A DNA stretch of 64,000 nucleotides from Marinomonas sp. IMCC 4694 (GCF_008122525.1 NZ_VSRV01000001.1:1550001-1614000), one strand, 5' to 3'. Counted from the stretch's first letter, positions 9,536-18,885 are shown. The notes: generated by a model not told the origin, from the sequence alone. Numbers and translations: made by a program.

Positions 9536-10002
9536 GCAGTGCGAGTTTGGCGAGTGTAACAAATCAAAAGCTCGATACCGCTAGGCGCTTAATCCAGCAA
9601 GGTAAAACAAGCGATGAAGCGTGGTTAAATGCGGGTTTAGAAAGCTCGGCGGTATTTCAATTAAGAAGTGCACTTAACGGCTTATTAAAAGAAGTGTCGT
9701 CGTCTTATTCCTTATCAAGCTCGTTGGATGTGAATACATTGCTTGCTGAGACCACCAATAAGCAGATTGTAGTGCCGGTTTTGGCTGAGCTAGCGGATTT
9801 GTTATTGCGTTCTGAATCATGGTTTTATCAGCTCAATCAAGCGTATCTGGTACAGTTTGAATGTCGTTCGGCGCCGTCTTCTGTAGTGCAGTCTGATGCT
9901 ATCATTGGTCGTGGGAGTGACGCAGGGGCGTCGGTAAGTTTTTACTTGGCTAAATTGGTTGAGTTGGTTTTACGTTTTAGAGAAGAGTCATCAGAGTATT
10001 AA
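9532..10002 (+). CDS. DUF6586-like conserved protein of the topA-lexA region
   Basis: 156 residues, soluble and helix-rich. The TNQKLDTARRLIQQ opening and the position right after topA recall the small Pseudomonas protein PA3010 (DUF6586). Its ATG overlaps the topA stop in ATGA, so its expression is tied to topA. No catalytic residues or membrane segments are visible. The family name rests on remembered similarity and synteny, so it is moderately sure; function is unknown. Confidence 0.65.
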   Translation: MSSASLASVTNQKLDTARRLIQQGKTSDEAWLNAGLESSAVFQLRSALNGLLKEVSSSYSLSSSLDVNTLLAETTNKQIVVPVLAELADLLLRSESWFYQLNQAYLVQFECRSAPSSVVQSDAIIGRGSDAGASVSFYLAKLVELVLRFREESSEY

Positions 10003-10004
10003 GT

Positions 10005-10268
10005 ATGAAAGAGTCCTATCTGGAAATTGTTGAGTTGGATAATGGTGATATTGTGTTACGTCCAGCCAGTGAAGAGGGTCAAGAAACAGAGCCTTTGGCA
10101 ACGTTAACCATTTCCGATGATACCCGTTCTTATTTGAAGGATCGTTATTTTGATCTGGCTAAACACATGTTTCATGCTGGTATTGACTTTGTGTATTCAG
10201 AAGATGGTGATTTTGATGAAGCATATGACGCGGTAGAAGAAGAGTTAAGGCCTAAAATTCTGCATTGA
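10005..10268 (+). CDS. small acidic conserved protein (PA3009-like)
   Basis: 87 residues, strongly acidic, with EIVELDNGDIVLRPASEEG at the start and DGDFDEAYDAVEEELRPKILH at the end. It begins two bases after the previous stop, so topA and the two small genes form one operon closed by the terminator at 10305-10338. Position and the opening motif match the PA3009 gene between topA and lexA in Pseudomonas. No known activity. Confidence 0.7.
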   Translation: MKESYLEIVELDNGDIVLRPASEEGQETEPLATLTISDDTRSYLKDRYFDLAKHMFHAGIDFVYSEDGDFDEAYDAVEEELRPKILH

Positions 10269-10304
10269 TTGCAACGTTCTCAAGTCTCTGTGCACGAAAC
10301 CGAC

Positions 10305-10338
10305 ATTAAAAAGCGAAGTTATTACTTCGCTTTTTAAT
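10305..10338. terminator. bidirectional terminator between topA operon and lexA
   Basis: ATTAAAAAGCGAAGT (10305-10319) pairs over all 15 bases with ACTTCGCTTTTTAAT (10324-10338) around a TATT loop. The A-run and T-run at the stem base suit termination from both sides, as expected between convergent genes. Confidence 0.85.
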
Positions 10339-10387
10339 GGGTAGGGTGTGTATAAATGACATTATGTTATGGATGTGTTGCGAAAGG

Positions 10388-11011
10388 TTAATGGCCTTGG
10401 CGAATAACTCCTACTGACAGCCCTTCAATGGCAAAGTCCTCGGTTTCAAGGTCAACAATAATATCATTAAACGCTTCGTTCTCTGGCATGAGTCTGACGA
10501 TATGACCGTTCTGTTCGAATCGTTTCACCGTGACTTCGTCACCAATACGAGCCACAACAATTTGACCATTGCGCACGCTGGTGGTTTTATGGACTGCCAA
10601 CAGGTCACCTTCCATGATGCCAATGTCTTTCATGCTGGTTCCTGAGACCGATAAAAAATAATCCGCCTGTGGGGAAAACATCGTAGCCGGTATATTAACG
10701 TGGGAAGCAATGTTTTCTTGAGCTAAAATAGGAAAACCCGCAGCGACCTTGCCGATAACAGGCAGACCGAGATCTTCTTTTGCTTCTTCATTAATGGCAC
10801 GATCCACCAAGCGAATGCCACGGGATGCACCAGACAGCATTTCTATTGCGCCCTTTTTGCATAAGGCTTTCAAATGCTCTTCGGCCGCATTGGGAGATTT
10901 AAACCCAAGCCGACGTGCGATTTCAGCTCTTGTGGGAGGAAAACCTGTTTCACCAATAAATTCGCGAATGGTTTCTAATACGTCAGATTGTCTTTGCGTT
11001 AATTTAATCAT
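10388..11011 (-). CDS. lexA: LexA repressor
   Basis: SOS-response repressor and self-cleaving protease, 207 residues. The N-terminal winged helix (FPPTRAEIARRLGFKSPNAAEEHLKAL) recognises SOS boxes. The autocleavage bond is Ala91-Gly92 in KVAAGFPI. The catalytic dyad is Ser126 (SGTSMKD) and Lys162 (DEVTVKRF). Two SOS boxes stand directly before the start, so it is autoregulated. In Pseudomonas a sulA-like gene lies beside lexA, but none is present here. It is divergent from dinG. Confidence 0.98.
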   Translation of the reverse strand: MIKLTQRQSDVLETIREFIGETGFPPTRAEIARRLGFKSPNAAEEHLKALCKKGAIEMLSGASRGIRLVDRAINEEAKEDLGLPVIGKVAAGFPILAQENIASHVNIPATMFSPQADYFLSVSGTSMKDIGIMEGDLLAVHKTTSVRNGQIVVARIGDEVTVKRFEQNGHIVRLMPENEAFNDIIVDLETEDFAIEGLSVGVIRQGH

Positions 11012-11018
11012 AGGGCAT

Positions 11019-11053
11019 CTGGTTGTTTATACAGTAACTGTTATTATATACAG
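11019..11053. promoter_or_regulatory. two tandem LexA (SOS) boxes between lexA and dinG
   Basis: 11038-11053 reads CTGTTATTATATACAG, a full CTGT-N8-ACAG match. 11019-11034 reads CTGGTTGTTTATACAG, one base off that consensus. They are three bases apart, the nearer one eight bases from the lexA ATG and the other 27 bases from the dinG ATG. E. coli lexA also has two tandem boxes. Here the pair probably represses both divergent genes. Confidence 0.88.
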
Positions 11054-11080
11054 CATTCTTAACGATACTCAATAATATAA

Positions 11081-13204
11081 ATGCTTTCAGACGAACTAAA
11101 AAAACAAATTCAACTTGCATACCGAGCGTCATTGGATGCCAAGTCACACAAACCAAGGGCTGGGCAGCGCCAAATGATTGGTGCGATTGCGCGCACCTTG
11201 GGAAACATCAAACAAGGTTCGGAAGGTGAGCGACTGGATGAAAAGCACGTTGCTGTAATCGAAGCGGGGACAGGGACGGGGAAAACGTTGTCTTATTGTT
11301 TAGCCGCGATCCCTATCGCCAAAGCGCGTGGACTGACACTGATTATCTCGACCGCTACGGTCGCGTTGCAGGAGCAGATTTTACATAAGGAATTGCCTGA
11401 TCTTCTTGAGCACACGGAGTTGACCTTTAAGTATACACTCGCTAAAGGGCGAGGACGGTATTTGTGTTTGAACAACCTAGAAGGTTTTTTAAACTCAGAA
11501 GAGCAAGCAATGGACGACATGTTTGCTGGGTTGTTTGAGCAGCATTTAAGTTCTGAGGATATAAACACTGTCTTGTATCAAGAAATGGACGCAGCCTTGT
11601 CAAAAGGGGAGTGGGATGGCGATAAAGACAATTGGGCGGGTGTTGTACGAGACCAAGACTGGCGACGCTTAACGACCGACCATCAGCAGTGTACTAATCG
11701 CAATTGTGCAAATTATTCCGCGTGCCCATTTTTTAAAGCACGAGCAGAAATTGAGGTAGCCGATGTCATTGTTGCCAACCATGACTTAGTATTGGCTGAC
11801 TTATCTCTGGGGGGGGGTGCCATTCTTACGCCGCCTAAAGAAACCATTTATGTCTTTGATGAAGGTCATCACCTACCAGATAAAGCCATAGGTCATTTTC
11901 GACATGACGTCCGCTTGCAGCAAAGCATCACTTGGTTGCGTCAGTTAGAAAAAAACTTGGTTAATTTAAAACAAGAACTCACTGACGATGTCAGCTTGAC
12001 AGGGCAGTTGTTACTTAAAATTCCTCAGCAAATCCAAAGTATTGTGAATTTTATTCAATACGCCCAACAAGGTCTCGCGCCTTACATTCAGGGTTTAGGT
12101 CTGGATAGGGAAAATAATCAACACCGATTTGAATTTGGTTTAATCCCAGACGAACTTCGTCAGCTGTCCTACAGCTTGCAGACTTCGTATCAAAAACTCT
12201 TCAACAATATCGAAAGCATTCAAGACGAATGTAAAAAAACCAAGCAAAACGAAGGAATGGGGGTAACGCCAGAAACGGCTGAAACTTGGCAGCCCATTTT
12301 AGGTGTGATTCTTGGTCGGCTTGAGCAATGCGTAGGTTTGTGGCAATTGTACTCTACTGTAGATGACCAAAACTATCCGCCTAATGCGCGCTGGCTTGTT
12401 TTGTCAGGGCAGGGCATGGAGCAAGATATTGAATTGGGCGGATCTCCGATCTTGGCGGCAAATACGCTTAGGCAGCAACTCTGGGATAAATGTTTTGGTG
12501 CGGTGGTCACTTCTGCAACTTTAACGGCATTAAATCAATTTCATCGCTTTAACATGCGTTCTGGTGTGCCGCGCGAAAGTGAATATTTACGAGTCATTAG
12601 TCCTTTTGATTTTAAAGCCAACGGCTTGCTGGTCGTCCCTAATATGGAGCACGAGCCCAATCGTGTTGAGCAACACACGGCTGAAATTATTGCCTACCTT
12701 GATAAAAATGTGAACGCTGAAAAAGGCAGTTTAGTATTGTTTTCATCTCGTCGACAGATGGAAGAAGTGGCGCAATCTTTGGCAGTCGGATTACAAGATA
12801 TTTTATTAATGCAGGGGGAGCAGTCTAAGCGGGTTATTTTAGATTCCCACAAAGCGCGCATTGACGCTGGCAAAGGCAGTCTATTGCTTGGGTTGGCAAG
12901 CTTTGCTGAAGGGGTGGACTTGCCGGGCGAGTATTTAACATGCGTATTCATAGCTAAAATTCCGTTTGCTGTGCCTGATGACCCTGTAGAGGCCACGTTA
13001 GCGGAATGGATTCAAAAACGTGGTGGTAATCCTTTCATGGAAATTACCATTCCTGATGCGTCATTGAGGCTTATTCAAGCCACGGGAAGGCTCCTAAGAA
13101 GTGAAACGGACGAGGGTGAAATACACATACTAGACAAGCGTTTGCGTACCAAGCGGTATGGATCCCAGTTAATTAACAGTCTGCCGCCTTATCGTTTTCA
13201 ATAG
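11081..13204 (+). CDS. dinG: ATP-dependent DNA helicase DinG
   Basis: XPD-like superfamily 2 helicase (5'-3') with an iron-sulfur cluster, damage-inducible in E. coli; it unwinds D-loops, R-loops and forks. The 707 residues show Walker A EAGTGTGKTLSY, the Fe-S cysteines (GRGRYLC, then CTNRNCANYSACPFF), DEGH in FDEGHHLPD, and C-terminal SFAEGVDLPG and QATGRLLRS motifs. A run of nine G at 11809-11817 encodes LGGGA just before PPKETIYVFDEGH. The ribosome site is weak. The SOS boxes upstream indicate LexA control. Confidence 0.96.
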   Translation: MLSDELKKQIQLAYRASLDAKSHKPRAGQRQMIGAIARTLGNIKQGSEGERLDEKHVAVIEAGTGTGKTLSYCLAAIPIAKARGLTLIISTATVALQEQILHKELPDLLEHTELTFKYTLAKGRGRYLCLNNLEGFLNSEEQAMDDMFAGLFEQHLSSEDINTVLYQEMDAALSKGEWDGDKDNWAGVVRDQDWRRLTTDHQQCTNRNCANYSACPFFKARAEIEVADVIVANHDLVLADLSLGGGAILTPPKETIYVFDEGHHLPDKAIGHFRHDVRLQQSITWLRQLEKNLVNLKQELTDDVSLTGQLLLKIPQQIQSIVNFIQYAQQGLAPYIQGLGLDRENNQHRFEFGLIPDELRQLSYSLQTSYQKLFNNIESIQDECKKTKQNEGMGVTPETAETWQPILGVILGRLEQCVGLWQLYSTVDDQNYPPNARWLVLSGQGMEQDIELGGSPILAANTLRQQLWDKCFGAVVTSATLTALNQFHRFNMRSGVPRESEYLRVISPFDFKANGLLVVPNMEHEPNRVEQHTAEIIAYLDKNVNAEKGSLVLFSSRRQMEEVAQSLAVGLQDILLMQGEQSKRVILDSHKARIDAGKGSLLLGLASFAEGVDLPGEYLTCVFIAKIPFAVPDDPVEATLAEWIQKRGGNPFMEITIPDASLRLIQATGRLLRSETDEGEIHILDKRLRTKRYGSQLINSLPPYRFQ

Positions 13205-13312
13205 TGACGCCGAACAAACCACAAGCAAGGGGTGATAAAGCCTGATCAATTAGGTACACTCCGTGCAAAGATACTTACCCTTACAACATAATAGAAGCGT
13301 ATAGATTCCAAT

Positions 13313-14671
13313 ATGGAAAACCAAAATCAACAGATACCTCAAGACACTACTGCAAAACCAAAACGTTCTCGCCGACCTAGCAAACGCACTAAAAGTAACG
13401 ACGACGCGTCCAGCTCACCTCAAGAGCATCCTCAGATTAGTCACGAGACGCCTTTAAACGAGCGTGCTAAAAACAGCATTTGGTCTATTGACGATTTCCC
13501 TGTTGAAGAGGTGGAAGGCAAGTTACGCTTTCACGATCTAAACATTCCAGACAGGGTAATAAAGTCCATTGCCGAAATGGGGTTTGAATACTGTAGTGAG
13601 ATTCAGGCTGAAACGTTACCGATGACTTTATTGGGCTATGACATCATTGGTCAAGCACAAACGGGAACGGGCAAAACCGCTGCGTTTTTAATCGCTATGA
13701 TCAGTGACTTTTTAGACTATCCGTTGGAAGAAAAGCGCCCTAACAATTTTGCGCGCGGCTTGATTATTGCCCCAACTCGAGAGTTAGCGATTCAAATTGC
13801 TGACGAGGCCATTAAATTAACCACAAACTGCCATTTAAACGTGGTGACTCTGGTGGGCGGGTTAAGTTACGAAAAGCAAAAAATAGCCCTAGAAACTGAA
13901 AATGTTGACATCTTGGTCGCCACGCCTGGACGTTTGCTGGATTTTGCACGCAGCCGTAAAGTGCAATTGGGTAAGGTTGAGTGTTTGGTACTGGATGAAG
14001 CTGATCGTATGTTGTCTATGGGTTTTATCCCTGACGTGAAAAGTATTATTCGCATGACGCCGCACAAGGAAAGCCGTCAAACCATGTTATTCAGTGCAAC
14101 TTTCCCAAAAGACATTCAGGCACTGGCTCAACAATGGACGTATTTTCCTAAAGAAGTTTCGGTTGTCCCGAAAGAGGCAACTAACCAGAATATTGAGCAA
14201 GTGATTTATACGGTTGAAGCAGATCAAAAGTGGCCGGTGCTTAAACAGTTAATCCAAGAAAATGGCGGTCAACGCACGATTATATTTGCCAATCGTCGAG
14301 ACGAAACCCGTGATTTGTACGAGCGCTTACGTAAAGCCAATATTAATTGCGCTATTTTATCAGGCGAAGTCGCGCAAGATAAACGCGTGAAAACACTGAA
14401 AAACTTCAAAGAAGGCATTATTCAAGTGTTGGTTGCTACCGATGTGGCAGGTCGTGGTATCCATGTTGATAACGTTGAGCTAGTGGTTAATTACTCATTG
14501 CCAGAAGACCCAGAAGATTACGTACACCGTATTGGTCGAACCGGTCGAGGTGGTGAAACGGGTAAGTCAGTCAGTTTCGCCAGCGAAGACGATGCTTTTA
14601 TGATTCCTGAAATTGAAAAAGTCGTCGGCGAAAGTATTCGCTGTGAATACATGGTTGATACGTCTCGATAA
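13313..14671 (+). CDS. rhlB: DEAD-box ATP-dependent RNA helicase, RhlB type
   Basis: 452 residues. All DEAD-box motifs are present: AQTGTGKT, PTRELA, TPGRLLD, DEADRM, SAT, then ATDVAGRGIHV and HRIGRTGRGG. A basic, low-complexity N-terminal tail of about 60 residues (KPKRSRRPSKRTK) precedes the core, as in Pseudomonas RhlB; the core begins FHDLNIPDRVIKSIAEMGFEYCSEIQ. RhlB-type helicases help the RNA degradosome or ribosome assembly. The exact subfamily (RhlB rather than another DEAD protein) is less certain than the helicase call. Confidence 0.85.
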   Translation: MENQNQQIPQDTTAKPKRSRRPSKRTKSNDDASSSPQEHPQISHETPLNERAKNSIWSIDDFPVEEVEGKLRFHDLNIPDRVIKSIAEMGFEYCSEIQAETLPMTLLGYDIIGQAQTGTGKTAAFLIAMISDFLDYPLEEKRPNNFARGLIIAPTRELAIQIADEAIKLTTNCHLNVVTLVGGLSYEKQKIALETENVDILVATPGRLLDFARSRKVQLGKVECLVLDEADRMLSMGFIPDVKSIIRMTPHKESRQTMLFSATFPKDIQALAQQWTYFPKEVSVVPKEATNQNIEQVIYTVEADQKWPVLKQLIQENGGQRTIIFANRRDETRDLYERLRKANINCAILSGEVAQDKRVKTLKNFKEGIIQVLVATDVAGRGIHVDNVELVVNYSLPEDPEDYVHRIGRTGRGGETGKSVSFASEDDAFMIPEIEKVVGESIRCEYMVDTSR

Positions 14672-14700
14672 AAATCACTTACTTTATTAAGTGAGCTAAG

Positions 14701-16122
14701 ATGAATTTAGAACATCACTTTGCACAGTTGGGTGAGGCGTTTTCTTCGAAAACCCTTATCCAACCTCTTTTGGAACAGCGTTTGGTTGAGTTCAATCAAT
14801 CTCTCGCTGTTTTTCTGTCTATTGATATTAAGTCACCAAGTATTAAGCGAGTTCTAAGCGGACAAGATGTTGTCCCTCATAGTGTTAGCATGGTCTATGC
14901 TGGTCATCAGTTTGGTGGTTTTTCCCCTCAGCTCGGTGATGGACGCGGTGTGTTATTGGGCGAAATAAAAGGTCAAGACGGACTTTTATACGATTTACAT
15001 ATGAAGGGCGCAGGGCCAACGCCATATTCTCGTCGTGGCGATGGGCGCGCCGTGTTGCGGTCTTGCATCCGTGAATATCTTGCCAGTGAGGCCATGGCGG
15101 CGCTGTCAGTTCCTTCTTCCCGAGCTTTGGCGCTTTATGATAGCCGTGAAGCGGTTTACCGAGAAACGCCCGAAGCGGGCGCCATGTTGTTACGTACTGC
15201 CCATGGGCATATCCGCTTTGGTCATTTTGAGTACTTTTTTTATCAAGGTAAACAGGCTGAATTAGATCAGCTGATCGCTTACTGTCTACAGCATTACTAC
15301 CCGGCCTGTTTGGCGAGTGACGCACCGTTGCAAAATATGCTGCTTGACGTGGTAAAGCGTACAGCGAGAATGATCGCAAAATGGCAGTCAATCGGGTTTC
15401 AGCACGGTGTAATGAATACCGATAACTTTTCTTTCACAGGCGAAACCATCGATTACGGCCCTTATGGTTTTATGGAAGATTATGCGCCAGATTGGGTGTG
15501 CAACCATTCTGACCATGAAGGGCGATATGCGTTTTCTCGTCAGCCTGGCGTTGGGCTTTGGAATCTTAATTGTCTAATGCGTTGCTTTTCAAAGCACTTA
15601 GATAGGGACATGTTGGTTTCCATTCTGCAAACTTATGAAGCCGAATTACAATCCCATTACGATGATTTAATGAGTCAAAAAATGGGATTGGATTCGCGTC
15701 ATATCCTTCATGAACTTTTACCTTCTTTGTTTGTTGTTCTCGCGTCCGAAAAGATGGATTATACAGTATTTTTTCGATTACTAAGCCAGATGCAAGAAAG
15801 CCAATTTGCCTTGTTATTAGACGAGGTGATTGATCGAGAACGCATGTTAAATTGGTTGACACTTTATCAGTCCGCTCGCCTGGATGAGGGTAAAGATTGG
15901 TCTCTAGTCGGTTCGGACATGCTAAAGGTAAACCCAAAGTTCATTCTGAGAAACTACTTGGCTCACGACGCAATTCTGGCCGCAGAGGGCGGAGATTATT
16001 TGCCTTTTAGGCGATTACTTAACGTTCTCAGTCATCCATTTTCTGAGCACTCTGAGTCTGAAAAACTGGCTCAAAGAGCGCCTGAATGGGGTAAATCTTT
16101 AGAGGTTAGTTGCTCATCTTAG
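14701..16122 (+). CDS. selO: protein adenylyltransferase SelO (YdiU/UPF0061)
   Basis: Pseudokinase-fold enzyme that transfers AMP from ATP to protein hydroxyls, linked to redox stress. 473 residues. Typical stretches: YAGHQFGGFSPQLGDGRG, HMKGAGPTPYSRRGDGRAVLR, GVMNTDNFSFTGETIDYGPYGF. The protein ends EVSCSS: a near-terminal Cys stands where many homologues have selenocysteine, and it is thought to form a regulatory disulfide. It starts 29 bases after the helicase gene without a visible terminator, so cotranscription is possible. Confidence 0.95.
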   Translation: MNLEHHFAQLGEAFSSKTLIQPLLEQRLVEFNQSLAVFLSIDIKSPSIKRVLSGQDVVPHSVSMVYAGHQFGGFSPQLGDGRGVLLGEIKGQDGLLYDLHMKGAGPTPYSRRGDGRAVLRSCIREYLASEAMAALSVPSSRALALYDSREAVYRETPEAGAMLLRTAHGHIRFGHFEYFFYQGKQAELDQLIAYCLQHYYPACLASDAPLQNMLLDVVKRTARMIAKWQSIGFQHGVMNTDNFSFTGETIDYGPYGFMEDYAPDWVCNHSDHEGRYAFSRQPGVGLWNLNCLMRCFSKHLDRDMLVSILQTYEAELQSHYDDLMSQKMGLDSRHILHELLPSLFVVLASEKMDYTVFFRLLSQMQESQFALLLDEVIDRERMLNWLTLYQSARLDEGKDWSLVGSDMLKVNPKFILRNYLAHDAILAAEGGDYLPFRRLLNVLSHPFSEHSESEKLAQRAPEWGKSLEVSCSS

Positions 16123-16201
16123 TGTCATTGACCTAAGCATTGTTGAACTTGGTGTTGTTCGTTTTTATACCGTTAGGCGATATTTTTAAAAAAGAGAAGA
16201 C

Positions 16202-17236
16202 ATGATGATGAAGCACTCAGTGTGTGTGTTAGGTGGTGGTAGTTTTGGCACAGCGTTAGCCAACATTATGGCCAAAAATGGCCATCAAGTTAGCCAGTGG
16301 ATGCGCAACGAAGAGCAAGTCGAGGAAATTAACTTAACAGGCCTAAACAGCCGCTATCTACCCAATGCCCCCTTGCATCGTGAATTACTGGCAACCAGCA
16401 ATTTAGAGCAAGCCATTCGTGACAGTGATACCGTTTTTGTGTCAATTCCGTCTAAGTCGTTTGAGCAAGTAGCAAAACGTATCGAGCCTTTACTGACCGC
16501 AGACAAAATATTAATTAGTACTACTAAAGGCTTTAATCCAAATCGTTTTGAACTTATGAGCGATGTTTTGCGTCGAAACCCCATTACGCAAAAAATTGGT
16601 GTGCTAAGCGGTCCTAATTTAGCGAAAGAGATCGCGGCGGGTCAAATGACAGGGTCAGTGATCGCCAGTGCAGACGAACATGTGAGGCAGCGCGTCATTG
16701 AGTTGCTCAAATCGTCCACTTTTCGTATTTATGAAAGTAAAGACAGCACTGGTGTGGAGCTCGCTGGAGCCCTAAAGAATATTTACGCCATAGTGTGTGG
16801 TTTGGCCAAGGCGCTCAATGTGGGTGAGAATACTATGTCGATGATTATGACACGCAGTTTGGCTGAAATGAGTCGATTTGCTGTGCATTTCGGCGCCAAT
16901 CCGATGACATTTTTAGGGTTGGCAGGAATGGGGGATTTAATTGCCACCTGCACTTCGCCTTTGAGTCGTAATTATCGCGTGGGTTTTGCCATTGGCTCAG
17001 GTCAAAAATTAGAAGACGCTATTGGTGGTATTGGTGAAGTAGCCGAAGGTGTCAATACCTTAAAAATGGTGGTAGATGAAGCGCATCGGCATGGTTTGTA
17101 TATGCCACTTGCTGACGGCTTATCTAAATTATTGTTTGAGAGTGCTGCGCTGGAATCGTTGATTGGTTCGATGATGACCGGCGAGCAAAAATGGGATGTC
17201 GAATTTGCGACAAATGAGGAGAGTGTCAATGTCTAA
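16202..17236 (+). CDS. gpsA: glycerol-3-phosphate dehydrogenase [NAD(P)+]
   Basis: Reduces dihydroxyacetone phosphate to sn-glycerol-3-phosphate, the backbone for phospholipids. The N-terminal Rossmann motif is LGGGSFGTALANI; SGPNLAKEIAAGQ and ELAGALKNIYAIVCG carry substrate and catalytic Lys residues; GLAGMGDLIATC and SRNYRVG follow. 344 residues, normal length. Three consecutive ATG codons open the gene, so the true first Met is ambiguous by two. An eight-base overlap with the next gene implies coupling. Confidence 0.97.
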   Translation: MMMKHSVCVLGGGSFGTALANIMAKNGHQVSQWMRNEEQVEEINLTGLNSRYLPNAPLHRELLATSNLEQAIRDSDTVFVSIPSKSFEQVAKRIEPLLTADKILISTTKGFNPNRFELMSDVLRRNPITQKIGVLSGPNLAKEIAAGQMTGSVIASADEHVRQRVIELLKSSTFRIYESKDSTGVELAGALKNIYAIVCGLAKALNVGENTMSMIMTRSLAEMSRFAVHFGANPMTFLGLAGMGDLIATCTSPLSRNYRVGFAIGSGQKLEDAIGGIGEVAEGVNTLKMVVDEAHRHGLYMPLADGLSKLLFESAALESLIGSMMTGEQKWDVEFATNEESVNV

Positions 17237-17513
17237 GCCAGGCTATGCCGATCAAGGGTTTTGGTTTCGTATGATTTTTATGTTGCTGTATTGGGTGATC
17301 CTAAATATCGCGGTGACGGTATTTGGCTTTCTATTGGTGTTGGTCAGTTTGATAAAATTGGGCTCAAAACATGAACCGCACACACTGTCCGTTTGGTTGA
17401 AAAAAATGTCAGGATTTATTAAGCAAATCTTCTCTTTTTTATCGTATGAAACACAGGAGAAGCCGTTTCCATTCCAGCCTTGGCCTCAGGTAGATGTGGA
17501 TGAGCAAGCCTAA
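17229..17513 (+). CDS. DUF4389 membrane protein
   Basis: 94 residues from the ATG at 17229, which overlaps the gpsA stop (ATGTCTAA). One long hydrophobic region (IFMLLYWVILNIAVTVFGFLLVLVSLI) probably forms two helices, and the end FLSYETQEKPFPFQPWP is the conserved DUF4389 tail. The same gpsA-DUF4389-sixA order is found in Pseudomonas relatives. Function unknown; the context suggests a cell-envelope or lipid connection, which is only inference. Confidence 0.8.
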   Translation: MSKPGYADQGFWFRMIFMLLYWVILNIAVTVFGFLLVLVSLIKLGSKHEPHTLSVWLKKMSGFIKQIFSFLSYETQEKPFPFQPWPQVDVDEQA

Positions 17514-17976
17514 GCGTCTTTTTGTACTGCGCCATGGTCATGCGCAGCCGTTTGGCTATGAGTGTGATGAAAATCGAGCATTAACCGAGTTGGGCATCGC
17601 TGAGGTGAAAGCGGCCGCGAAAGCATTTATAGCTCAAGTGGAAACCTTTGACGCTATTATTGTGAGCCCTTATCTGAGGGCACAGCAAACAGCTAAAGTT
17701 TTTTTGGAGGAGCTTAACTCCTCCTTGAACATCATTGATTGTCCTTTAATTGTTCCAGAGGGCAGAAAAATTGAAGCTGCGATCTGGTTAGACAGTCAAC
17801 GTTATCGATCTATCTTAGTGGTGACTCATCAGCCTTTTGCACATCAGTTTTTAGACTATTTGGTGGATGAGCCGTTGCCAGTCGGTTTTTCTATGACGAC
17901 AGCCACCTTAGTGTCTGTGGAAGGGGTGTTTTTTGCGGGTGCATGTTGTCAGTTTAGATGGCGATTCTCGCCCTGA
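17500..17976 (+). CDS. sixA: phosphohistidine phosphatase SixA
   Basis: Histidine-phosphatase-fold enzyme that removes phosphate from phosphohistidine on proteins, for example HPt domains. The RHG motif is FVLRHGHAQPFGY near the N-terminus, followed by VSPYLRAQQTAKVF and the second catalytic His in VVTHQPFAHQF. From ATG 17500 it has 158 residues; an in-frame ATG two codons earlier is possible. It overlaps the end of the DUF4389 gene by 14 bases, completing a tight three-gene operon with gpsA. Confidence 0.9.
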   Translation: MSKPKRLFVLRHGHAQPFGYECDENRALTELGIAEVKAAAKAFIAQVETFDAIIVSPYLRAQQTAKVFLEELNSSLNIIDCPLIVPEGRKIEAAIWLDSQRYRSILVVTHQPFAHQFLDYLVDEPLPVGFSMTTATLVSVEGVFFAGACCQFRWRFSP

Positions 17977-18021
17977 GTTATGCTTTCTATTGTACAATTA
18001 AATGAGTAAAAACAGTGCGTT

Positions 18022-18885
18022 ATGGGTAATGATATTGTTTATAAATTGGCGTATACCGAATTGACTGGTATGCAGTGGTTGCCAAAAAAAATGTCTGACG
18101 TAAATGTGTTGTCTTTGCACGGTTGGTTAGATAATGCGGCCAGTTTTTCTAACCTATCACCTTACTTATCGGATTTTTCTCATATTGCCGTTGACTTAGC
18201 AGGTCACGGGAAGTCTTTGCATCGTCCAGAAGGTAATTTTTATCATTTATGGGACTATGTGCTAGATGTGGTGTCTATTTTAAATCAGTCCAAACAGAGT
18301 GTGTGGTTAATGGGTCACAGTATGGGGGGAGCGGTCGCTATACTGGTGGCGGCTGTTGCGCCCGATAAAGTACGCGGTCTAATTTTGTTAGATAATATGG
18401 GGCCTTTAACGGCGTGTCCGTCGGATAGGGTGACAACTTTGCAGCGTGCGGTGAATAAAATGGCCAAATATCGGCCTAATAGGGCAACAGCCTATGACAC
18501 CAAAGGCGCTATGGTAACGGCACGAATGTCAGGTTTTACCTCGCTCTCTCATGAAGCATCCAAGCTCTTGGTTGAAAGGGGCGCTAAATGCAATGCCGAT
18601 GGTGTGTGGTCGTGGCGTCATGATGGAAAATTAACGTTTCCTTCTCCGTTTCGAATGGACGAAGCGAGTGTTGAGGCGTTTATAAAAGAAATAAAATGCC
18701 CGACCTTGGCGCTGATAGCAAAAGAAGGAGTTTACGCGAATGACTCACAGTTTGTTGAAAAGCGGGCCGCTCAATTTCCATGGATAAAGCTAAAGTGGTT
18801 GGACGGAAATCATCACTTTCACCTTGAACCGGATACCTGTTTTTCTGTTGCAACAGAAGTGAAGCGTTTTATTGATCAAAACTAA
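18022..18885 (+). CDS. alpha/beta hydrolase (SERHL-like)
   Basis: 287 residues. Oxyanion-hole motif LHGWLDNAASF, nucleophile elbow LMGHSMGGAVA and a late His in DGNHHFHLEPD form the expected hydrolase apparatus; no signal peptide, so cytoplasmic. The HGWLDN stretch resembles the serine-hydrolase-like (SERHL) group, whose bacterial substrates are unknown. It follows sixA by 45 bases on the same strand. The broad family is certain, the substrate is not. Confidence 0.88.
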   Translation: MGNDIVYKLAYTELTGMQWLPKKMSDVNVLSLHGWLDNAASFSNLSPYLSDFSHIAVDLAGHGKSLHRPEGNFYHLWDYVLDVVSILNQSKQSVWLMGHSMGGAVAILVAAVAPDKVRGLILLDNMGPLTACPSDRVTTLQRAVNKMAKYRPNRATAYDTKGAMVTARMSGFTSLSHEASKLLVERGAKCNADGVWSWRHDGKLTFPSPFRMDEASVEAFIKEIKCPTLALIAKEGVYANDSQFVEKRAAQFPWIKLKWLDGNHHFHLEPDTCFSVATEVKRFIDQN

